A stretch of 64,000 nucleotides of DNA from Actinomycetota bacterium (GTDB taxonomy: Bacteria; Actinomycetota; Geothermincolia; Geothermincolales; RBG-13-55-18), in assembly GCA_013178005.1 (NCBI GenBank), contig JABLXL010000023.1, positions 39,499 to 103,498 of the forward strand, written 5' to 3'. Within the stretch, counting starts at the first letter, position 1. Every line of letters begins with the position of its first letter. A program made the position numbers and the translations under genes. Shown here piece by piece: positions 57,650-64,000 of the stretch. The notes under the pieces are model-generated. The model was not told where the DNA came from and did no database searches. It saw only the letters and a list, made by a program, of their open reading frames with translations.

Positions 57650-57678
57650 ATATTAACCAGGTGGAGATTTATCTTCAA
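57650..57678 (-). promoter_or_regulatory. Promoter of DUF2207 gene 1
   Basis: On the minus strand, TTGAAG (57678-57673), a 17-base spacer and TAATAT (57655-57650) lie about 42 bases before the start codon. Good spacing and a good -10; it sits in the divergent region shared with the His-rich gene. Confidence 0.55.
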
Positions 57679-57749
57679 ATTACACGACATTCTTGTGTTG
57701 CCTGGACCGGCACATAACAGTTGTCTGCGAAATGATATATACTCGGGAC

Positions 57750-58070
57750 ATGAGCGAACACGATGACAGGTCGCCCTTGCTGCTCAAGGTGGCGTTGCGC
57801 CAGGCCATGCGGCGCCTGCGAAACGAGGAGGAATCCTTCTCGCAGTACGAGGCGCTGGCGGGCAACCTGGGGTGGGAGGATCTCGCCGATGCCCTGGCCG
57901 GCGCGAGGGAAGCGCTCTCCCGCGCGCTGGAGAGGACGGAGGACGCGGTGGAGGAGGCGGTGAAGGTACAGGCAGAATCCGCGCATGCCCATTCCCACGA
58001 GCACTCCCACGCCCATCCCCACACCCACGAACATGCCCACGAGCACCCCCACGACCACGACCACCACTAG
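57750..58070 (+). CDS. Small helical protein with His-rich metal-binding tail
   Basis: 106 residues from ATG 57750 (ATG 57732 would add 6). The first 75 residues are helical and charged (LLLKVALRQAMRRLRNEEES; REALSRALERTEDAVEEAVK). The last 28 residues alternate His with small or acidic residues (AHAHSHEHSHAHPHTH and on), 15 His in all, a composition that binds Ni, Zn or Cu in proteins such as HypB or SlyD. The Shine-Dalgarno is weak. It is transcribed divergently from DUF2207 gene 1 and lies between the two DUF2207 genes. Metal storage, buffering or delivery is an inference. Confidence 0.72.
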   Translation: MSEHDDRSPLLLKVALRQAMRRLRNEEESFSQYEALAGNLGWEDLADALAGAREALSRALERTEDAVEEAVKVQAESAHAHSHEHSHAHPHTHEHAHEHPHDHDHH

Positions 58071-58415
58071 GGGCGGCGAGACGGCGCATCCAGGGAAAGC
58101 GGCCGTCACGGGTTGAGGGATTGGATCCATGCCCGTGGCGTGGTTGCCGGGTTCCCTCGTTCGGGGATAGTCTCGCTCTAAGCTCAGTCCCTTGCTGAAC
58201 TGCGGACGATATATCGTGTATGCCTGGGATCGAGGTCGCATCCTCGTTTTTTCTCCAAGGAGCTCATGCGCATCTGGCCGGCGAAACGCGTGAATCAATT
58301 GGCGCTTATATGGCCCCCCATCAACGCCCTGACGGCATCCTGTCGGCCATGGGGAACGATCGTAGATCGCGCTCGGGAAACAAGCTCGATAAGATACGGG
58401 AGGAGCGCGGAGCGA
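58071..58415 (+). other. Gap after the His-rich gene
   Basis: 345 bases with no gene I can support. It holds the 12-base palindrome ACGATATATCGT (58206-58217) and a terminator listed separately; the remainder shows nothing recognisable. Confidence 0.45.
58231..58252 (+). terminator. Terminator of the His-rich gene
   Basis: CGAGG, loop TCGCAT, CCTCG and six T form a small but classical intrinsic terminator on the plus strand, 160 bases after the stop codon. Confidence 0.65.
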
Positions 58416-60755
58416 TTACCCCGCCGAGGAGCCTCCTCCCCCGAAGCCTCCGCCCGCGCCGCCTCCACCGCCCCCCGATCCCGAGGAGCCGGGAGAAGAG
58501 GCGAGGGCGGAGCTGAGGTGGCCGTTCATGCTCGCAAGGGACGACGCGAGGTAAACGGTGCTGAAGGTCGAGGAGGCGCTGGAGAACCATTCCGGGGGCG
58601 TGGTGTAGATGTCCTTGAACTTGCGCGCCCAGGCCTCGGCGACCCCGAGGACCATGGCGAAGGGCAGGTTGGCCTGGAAGTTCTCCGGGGTCATGCGCTC
58701 CAGTTCCTCGCCCTCGGCCGTGGCCATGTATTCACGGAATCCCAACACGTGCTCGTAGAGGCGAGAACCCTCCCGGGTGCGGCGCGGCATGAACCGTCCG
58801 ATCAAAGCAACCACCGCGCCCACGGGGAGAAAAGCATACAGGGGGACGAGGAACCAACCCATATCCACGTATTGAGGCGATACCAGGGCCGCGACGGGCG
58901 GCACCACCGCCAGGACGGAACCGGCGATGTAATAAGCGCGCCTGACCCGCTGGGGGTCGCGGTCGAAGAGTTTCCGCGACACGACCTCATCGCTCACCTC
59001 GGCCTGGACGGTGGGGATGCGGACGTAGAAATTGTTGCGGAGGTCCTTCTCCGCAACGAAATCTCCCGAGGAGAAAAGCCCCTGCATAATCACCTTCTCG
59101 TAGGGGAGCAGGCCGTCATAGTCTTGCCTGAGGCGGTGAAAGGCGTACTCCATGACGCGGATAAGGGAGCGTTTTTCCATCTCGATTATCTTAAGGTAGC
59201 CCCGGCGCGCGAGGTCCACGATGGTGGCGGTGATGTCCTCCACCCGCGGCCTCTCGCGCACCAGCATCCCCACCATGGCCGGGGTCAGGCCCTCCGGCGG
59301 GTCGTATCTCACCATGGCGGTGCCCGTCCTTCCCAGGTCGCGTCCCTTGCGCCACCACAGAAAGAGCATGGCCAGGACCACGGCGGCGAACATGGCGCCC
59401 GAGGAGGCGATGACCGCGATCCCGCATGTCCTCCGGTATTGCCAGGGCACGCTGATTACCCCCTTGGGCAGGGAAACGTCGATGGTGAAGGTGGTGTAGG
59501 GGGCGATGTCCTTGACTGTCCACATCAGCGTGTCGCCCTCGACCCCGGTGTCGTACGTGGAGGGCGGGTTGTGGATGTCCACGTACTGGGTGGCCTCCAC
59601 GGCTCCCATGTCTGTTCCCTGGGGAAGGCGCACGGTTATGGTGGACGTCTTCACCGGCGCCTCGCGGTCGATGGAGACCGCGTTCCAGTAAAGGCGGTCG
59701 TAACCCTCCGCGAAGATGAGCGCGCCGCTCATGGTGTACTCGATGATCCATCCCCTCTGCTCGTCGCGCGCCTCGAACTCCACGCGCACCGTCTTCCCGC
59801 CCTGGTATTCCTCCACGCTCCAGGAGCCCTCGTCGTAGGGGGTCCCGTCCAGGTTATAGACCGCGATGTCGCGTACCCGTACGCGCCCGTAGGTGGTGCC
59901 CTCTTCGAACTGCGCCATTTCCGTGCTGAGGTCGCGGTTCAGCCAGCTGAAACTGCCATGGAAGTTGACCACCTGGGTCTCCCTCACCGTGTAGGTGGAA
60001 TCGGGGTTCAGGACGATGTCCACGTCGAAGCGCTCGAAGTCCCAGCTTTTTTCCGAAACCTGCTCGTCTGGGGAGACGGAGATCCCCGCTTCCATGACCC
60101 GGGCGGGCCAGGAGCAGTCGAAGGAATAGGTGGAGGATTGATCCAGCCAGTCGGCCTCGATGATGACGGTGGAATCGCCCTGCACCCTGGTGGCTATCTC
60201 TCCGTCGTAGGCTGAGGGGACGACCTTCAAGTCTATTTCGGAGTCTTCGATGCCCCCGGGGAGCCTGATAACGACGGAGGAATGGGCTATGGGGGAGCTC
60301 CTGTCGGAAGGCACGCAGCTCCATTCCCGCAAGCCCACTCTGTCCCAGTCCACGTGCAGCGCGCCCCGCAGCCGGTATTCGTAGATGCGGGTCACGTGGG
60401 GGCCCGCTCCCTCTGCCAGGCACCAGAATGTGTACCCGGCCTCGCTTTCTTCCTGGTTCCAGAGCTCCCGCGGCAGCTCCGAACCGTCGCCCGCCAGCAC
60501 CCTCCCCTCGACGAGGCTGCCGTAGGAGTAGGGTATGGAGATGCCGACCCACCCCGGTTCGCCCTGGAAGGAATAGGTGACCCTGTTGCGCACCAGCACC
60601 GTGCCGTCGCTGGAGACCTCTATCTCGGTGTGGAAGGAATCGTAGGTGTAGGCGGGTTGAGAAGAGGCGGGGGTCGAAAAAAAGGCCGAGAGGAAGGCCA
60701 GAGCCGCGGCGAAAAGCAAACACCACGCCGTGCCCTTGCAGCTGGATCGCCTCAT
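58416..60755 (-). CDS. DUF2207 membrane protein 2
   Basis: A 779-residue paralogue of the gene at 55221-57608 with the same order: signal peptide (cleavage near STPASSQ), extracytoplasmic DUF2207 region with two related halves (YDSFHTEIEVSSDGTVLVRN; FDVDIVLNPDSTYTVRETQV), a transmembrane helix, a cytoplasmic domain with RPRVEDITATIVDLARRGYL (winged-helix-like), a membrane hairpin and a Gly-rich end (GSGGGGGGAGGGFGGGG). Divergence is substantial, so the duplication is old and both copies are kept. Function unknown; probably cell-envelope. Confidence 0.85.
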   Translation of the reverse strand: MRRSSCKGTAWCLLFAAALAFLSAFFSTPASSQPAYTYDSFHTEIEVSSDGTVLVRNRVTYSFQGEPGWVGISIPYSYGSLVEGRVLAGDGSELPRELWNQEESEAGYTFWCLAEGAGPHVTRIYEYRLRGALHVDWDRVGLREWSCVPSDRSSPIAHSSVVIRLPGGIEDSEIDLKVVPSAYDGEIATRVQGDSTVIIEADWLDQSSTYSFDCSWPARVMEAGISVSPDEQVSEKSWDFERFDVDIVLNPDSTYTVRETQVVNFHGSFSWLNRDLSTEMAQFEEGTTYGRVRVRDIAVYNLDGTPYDEGSWSVEEYQGGKTVRVEFEARDEQRGWIIEYTMSGALIFAEGYDRLYWNAVSIDREAPVKTSTITVRLPQGTDMGAVEATQYVDIHNPPSTYDTGVEGDTLMWTVKDIAPYTTFTIDVSLPKGVISVPWQYRRTCGIAVIASSGAMFAAVVLAMLFLWWRKGRDLGRTGTAMVRYDPPEGLTPAMVGMLVRERPRVEDITATIVDLARRGYLKIIEMEKRSLIRVMEYAFHRLRQDYDGLLPYEKVIMQGLFSSGDFVAEKDLRNNFYVRIPTVQAEVSDEVVSRKLFDRDPQRVRRAYYIAGSVLAVVPPVAALVSPQYVDMGWFLVPLYAFLPVGAVVALIGRFMPRRTREGSRLYEHVLGFREYMATAEGEELERMTPENFQANLPFAMVLGVAEAWARKFKDIYTTPPEWFSSASSTFSTVYLASSLASMNGHLSSALASSPGSSGSGGGGGGAGGGFGGGGSSAG

Positions 60756-61041
60756 TCCCCTTCGTTCCCTTTGAAATCCGGTATCGATCGTTTACGCGAT
60801 AGATGCGTTCGTGGCGCTGTCTGCGCTCCACCCAACGTAATGCGTCTATTTTACGATAATCATAGCTTATTATATACGGCGATCATATGCGGCGAGGTGG
60901 GCGCGGGCCGCCGAGTATTTCGTAAACAACAGGCACCGGCTCCCGCCCGGAATGCAAGGGCGGCCGCGGCGGTGGTAGAATCCACAATAGCGCACCCAAG
61001 GGGCGCCGGCGAGGCGCCATGCGAGAAGGAGGTCGGAGAGG

Positions 61042-61812
61042 ATGTACCGCGAGCAGTTCTCCCTGGAGGGGAAGGTAGCCATCGTGACGGGAGGGAGCAG
61101 GGGAATAGGGCAGGCCATCGCCGAGGGATACGCGGAGATGGGGGCGAAGGTCGTCCTGGCCAGCCGAAAAGCGGAGGCCCTGGAGGAGGTGAAGGCGAAC
61201 ATAGAGGCATCGGGCGGAGAGGCCCACGTGATCCCGACCCATATGGGCGACATGGACGGCATCCGCCGGCTGGTGGAAGGCACCATGGAAAAATATGGCA
61301 CCATAGACATCCTGGTCAACAACGCCGCCACCAACCCCATCTTCTGCGGCACCGCTGACGTGGAGGAGGCGGCGTACGACAAGATCATGGACGTCAACGT
61401 AAAGGGGGTTTTCTTCCTCACCCAGCAGGTGGGGAAGGTGATGTGCGAGAAGGGCTCCGGCTCGGTGATCAACGTATCCTCGGAGGCGGCTTTCTGCCCC
61501 ACGCCCTTCCTCGGGGTCTACTCCATGTCCAAGGCGGCCGTAAACATGCTCACCAAGGTTTTCGCTCAGGAATGGGGGCCCAAGGGGGTCAGGGTCAACG
61601 CCATAGCCCCCGGCCTGGTAAAGACCCACTTCAGCCAGGCGCTGTGGGGAAACGAGGCCATCCTGCAGGCGGCCCTGAACTCCATCCCCCTGGGGAGGAT
61701 GGCGGAGCCCGAGGAGATGGTGGGGCTGGCGATCTTTCTGGCCTCGGACGCCTCCCGTTACATGACCGGCCAGGTGATCCTCATCGACGGGGGCAGGGAG
61801 ATCTCGGCTTGA
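61042..61812 (+). CDS. Short-chain dehydrogenase/reductase
   Basis: A 256-residue classical SDR. Cofactor motif TGGSRGIG, NNAA, catalytic Ser in NVSSEAAF and YxxxK in YSMSK, then NAIAPGLVKT and C-terminal GQVILIDGG. Similar to 3-oxoacyl-ACP reductases or secondary alcohol dehydrogenases; substrate unknown. The 34-base gap to the next flavoprotein suggests one operon for reduction or oxidation of acyl/enoyl or xenobiotic compounds. Confidence 0.92.
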   Translation: MYREQFSLEGKVAIVTGGSRGIGQAIAEGYAEMGAKVVLASRKAEALEEVKANIEASGGEAHVIPTHMGDMDGIRRLVEGTMEKYGTIDILVNNAATNPIFCGTADVEEAAYDKIMDVNVKGVFFLTQQVGKVMCEKGSGSVINVSSEAAFCPTPFLGVYSMSKAAVNMLTKVFAQEWGPKGVRVNAIAPGLVKTHFSQALWGNEAILQAALNSIPLGRMAEPEEMVGLAIFLASDASRYMTGQVILIDGGREISA

Positions 61813-61846
61813 GCGGGGATAGGCCCGAGGAAGGGGATCCGGATCG

Positions 61847-63790
61847 ATGTCCTCGTCGCTCTGGGACGGGGCCAGCATAGGGGAGCTGCGCCTGCGAAAC
61901 CGCGCGGTGATGCCGGCCATGGGCACGGGTTACGGCTCGCCTTCCGGCGAGGTGACCGACCGACTCATCTCCTACCTGGTGCGCAGGGCGGAGGGGGGCG
62001 TCGGGCTTATCGTCACTGAGGTATGCGCGGTGCACCCCTCGGGCAAGGGGTTCGTGTCCGAGCTCGGGATATACGACGACCTGTTCATGCCGGGGCTTGA
62101 GGCGCTGGCGGCGGCGGTGAAACGCAAGGGCGCTGCCGTGGCGGCGCAGCTTCACCACGCGGGGAGGGAGACCTTCGCCGCCGTCATCGGCGAACAACCG
62201 GTGGCGCCGTCGCCGCTTCCCAGCAGGGCTCTGGGCCAGGTCCCCCGTGAGTTGAGCGTGACGGAGATCGAGGAGCTGGTGTCCGCTTTCGCGGCCGCGG
62301 CGAGAAGGGCGCGCGAGGCGGGATTCGACGCGGTGGAGATACACGGCGCCCACGGTTATCTCATCAGCCAGTTCCTCTCCCCTTATTCCAACCGGAGGGA
62401 GGACGGCTACGGGGGGGACGGTGAGGGGAGGATGCGCTTCGCCAGGGAGGTGGTGAGGGAGGTGCGCCGGGAGGTGGGTCCGGGCTTCCCGGTGATCTTC
62501 CGCCTGTCGTCTTCCGAGCTTCTCAGGGGAGGGTATGACCTGGACTACCTGCTTCCCCTTTTGCCTTCCCTGGTGGCGGAGGGAGTGGATGCCCTGCACG
62601 TCTCCTGCGGTGTCTATGATTCCCCGGGCAATCCCACCTGTCCGGGATTTCACCATCCCGAGGGCATCAACGTGGAACGAGCCGCGGCCATCAGGGAAAG
62701 CGTCGGGGTTCCGGTGATCGTGGTGGGGAAATTGCACGACCCCAGGCTCGCGGAGGAGGTGTTGGCAGGGGGAAAGGCGGACCTGGTGGCCTTCGGGCGC
62801 CAGCACCTTGCGGACCCCCACTTCCTCGCCAAGGCCGCGGAGGGCAGGTACGAGGATATCCGTTTCTGTCTCTCCTGCAACCAGGGATGCATAGAGAGGC
62901 TCATGTTCGAGCTGAAGCCCGTAACCTGTACCGTGAATCCCGCCTGCGGCAGGGAGAGCGAGGAGGAGCGCCTGCGGCGGAGGGGAGGCGGACCATTCCT
63001 GGTGGTGGGCGCGGGTCCGGCGGGGCTGCAGGCCGCCCTCACCCTCGCGGAATCGGGATCCGAGGTGAGGGTGATGGAGAGGGCGGAAGAGCCGGGCGGA
63101 CAGCTACTGGCGGCGTCGCGACCACCCGGCAAAGAGCCCCTGCTCGGATGGGTTGGATGGGCGGAGCGGAGGCTGCGGTCCCTGGGCGTCGAGATCGAGA
63201 CGGGGGTCGAGGCGGACGACGAAGCCCTGTCCCTCGAGTCCTGGCGGGGCGTGATCTCCGCCTGCGGAGCATCCCCGGTCATACCCTCGCTTCCCGGAAC
63301 CGAGCTTGGCGTCAACGCGGAGGCCAGGGAGGTGCTGCTGGGGCGGCGCGACGTGGGCGGCAGGGTGCTGGTGGTGGGGGCCGGTCCCGTCGGCATGGAG
63401 ACAGCCCATTACCTTATCTCCAGGGGTTGCGCGGTGACGGTGGTGGAGGAGAAGGAATATCCCCCCGTCCTCCCTGCGACCTCGCACGGCTATTTCCTTC
63501 ACCGCGCGCTCAGGGAAAGCGGGGAGCTTTTTCTGGCGGCGAAGGTGTTGGAGGTGCGGCAAGGGTCGGCCGTGGTGTCGGTGCGCGGTGAGGTCAGGGA
63601 GATGCCGGTGGACGCCGTAGTATGGGCGGTGGGGTCCCGGCCGGAGAAGGATCTGGCGGAAAAAGCCCGTTCCGCCGGGCTGAAGACGGTGGAAGTGGGC
63701 GACGCGGTGGAGCCCGCGAGGTTGCTGGAGGCGGTGCATTCGGGCTGGGAGGCCGCGATGGCGATGGCATGCGGGGAGGAGGCCACGTGA
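61847..63790 (+). CDS. OYE-like FMN/FAD/[4Fe-4S] oxidoreductase (2,4-dienoyl-CoA reductase family)
   Basis: 647 residues in the 2,4-dienoyl-CoA reductase/enoate reductase arrangement. N-terminal FMN-binding TIM barrel (LHHAGRET, EIHGAHGYLISQFLSPYSN, DLVAFGRQHLADP), a [4Fe-4S] site with spacing CX2CX3CX12C around residues 343-363, then FAD domain GAGPAGLQAALTLAE and NAD domain VVGAGPVGMETAHYL. Such enzymes are common in strict or facultative anaerobes and reduce enoates, dienoyl-CoAs or amines. The stop overlaps a GTG of a small downstream frame. Confidence 0.92.
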   Translation: MSSSLWDGASIGELRLRNRAVMPAMGTGYGSPSGEVTDRLISYLVRRAEGGVGLIVTEVCAVHPSGKGFVSELGIYDDLFMPGLEALAAAVKRKGAAVAAQLHHAGRETFAAVIGEQPVAPSPLPSRALGQVPRELSVTEIEELVSAFAAAARRAREAGFDAVEIHGAHGYLISQFLSPYSNRREDGYGGDGEGRMRFAREVVREVRREVGPGFPVIFRLSSSELLRGGYDLDYLLPLLPSLVAEGVDALHVSCGVYDSPGNPTCPGFHHPEGINVERAAAIRESVGVPVIVVGKLHDPRLAEEVLAGGKADLVAFGRQHLADPHFLAKAAEGRYEDIRFCLSCNQGCIERLMFELKPVTCTVNPACGRESEEERLRRRGGGPFLVVGAGPAGLQAALTLAESGSEVRVMERAEEPGGQLLAASRPPGKEPLLGWVGWAERRLRSLGVEIETGVEADDEALSLESWRGVISACGASPVIPSLPGTELGVNAEAREVLLGRRDVGGRVLVVGAGPVGMETAHYLISRGCAVTVVEEKEYPPVLPATSHGYFLHRALRESGELFLAAKVLEVRQGSAVVSVRGEVREMPVDAVVWAVGSRPEKDLAEKARSAGLKTVEVGDAVEPARLLEAVHSGWEAAMAMACGEEAT

Positions 63791-63987
63791 GTTTCAACCG
63801 GCAGCCGGGAGATACGCTCGAGGCGGCGCGGGACGCGTGGAACGAGGATGGCCCTGAGGCGTGGGATGAGGGGCGACCCGCTGTATCGGCCGCATCCCAG
63901 GCCTTTCGCTTTACCATCGACACCCCGCGGCGCCTCGGTATGAGGCGTTCTCCCCTGCATCCATGGAGCAACGGAAATGCCGGATGA
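63787..63987 (+). CDS. Possible 66-residue coupled protein
   Basis: The GTG overlaps the preceding stop (GTGA) and this frame's stop overlaps an ATG (ATGA), an arrangement typical of real coupled genes. The peptide (SFNRQPGDTLEAARDAW at its start) is soluble and acidic, with no family I recognise. It could instead be a translated leader or chance frame. Confidence 0.4.
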   Translation: MSFNRQPGDTLEAARDAWNEDGPEAWDEGRPAVSAASQAFRFTIDTPRRLGMRRSPLHPWSNGNAG

Positions 63988-64000
63988 CGGCGCGGGAAAG
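63984..64000 (+). CDS. Possible start of a gene cut by the window end
   Basis: ATG at 63984 opens a frame (MTARE) that runs off the window, overlapping the previous stop by 4 bases. Only five codons are visible, so this rests on the overlap alone. Confidence 0.25.

Noticed and set aside
58266..60215. 649-residue plus-strand open frame
   Set aside because: Lies opposite a well-supported DUF2207 gene with signal peptide and family motifs; it has His/Gly/Arg-rich composition typical of antisense shadows in GC-rich DNA.

Overview
The window looks like one chromosomal segment of a high-GC, anaerobic, deep-branching actinobacterium that makes type IV pili. The actinobacterial assignment rests on mihF upstream of gmk-rpoZ-coaBC, on many TTG/GTG starts behind strong Shine-Dalgarno sites, and on the overall order (alaS-ruvX-mltG ... 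aroE ... aroCKBQ-pepP-efp-nusB-pyrR-pyrB-pyrC). Anaerobic life is inferred from NAD-type pyrD/pyrK, an iron-sulfur flavin enoate-reductase-like enzyme and a hydrogenase-like module. The segment carries no insertion sequence, transposase, phage gene, CRISPR array or rRNA. Species cannot be named from this sequence.

Layout. 1-4059: alaS (5' cut by the window edge), ruvX, mltG. 4060-14304: an accessory block lying where mltG and aroE are usually adjacent. It holds a V4R-like Cys-rich protein, a group-3-type [NiFe]-hydrogenase small subunit, a deviant large subunit, a 2x[4Fe-4S] ferredoxin, three Roadblock/LC7 proteins, a long acidic DUF4388 protein with an apparent frameshift, and an MglA/Rup-like GTPase. 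14305-36566: shikimate genes (aroE, aroC, aroK, aroB, aroQ) interleaved with a pilus cluster (pilB, pilT, pilC, an HTH gene, pilM, pilN, pilO, a PilP-like protein, then four pilin-like genes of which two are very large), a small membrane protein and an M24 peptidase. 37000-38468: efp, an Asp23-family gene, nusB. 39210-48095: pyrimidine operon with a PyrR-type RNA leader, pyrR, pyrB, pyrC, a catalytically eroded CarB homologue, pyrK, pyrD, pyrE; carA and pyrF are missing. 48210-51406: mihF, gmk, rpoZ, coaBC, a small unknown gene and tRNA-Leu(GAG). 51500-64000: lipid/xenobiotic-type enzymes (alpha/beta hydrolase, acyl-CoA synthetase, SDR, OYE-like flavoprotein) and two DUF2207 membrane proteins flanking a divergent gene with a His-rich tail.

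How it may fit together. Roadblock proteins plus a small Ras-like GTPase are the parts of MglA/MglB-type polarity switches that control pili in other bacteria, and here they sit directly upstream of the pilus motor genes. The hydrogenase-like module just before them lacks one active-site Cys and ends exactly where a processed large subunit would end. A redox- or H2-responsive input into twitching motility is therefore a reasonable but unproven hypothesis. The pyr operon appears to be controlled by a PyrR-binding leader that can form alternative hairpins.
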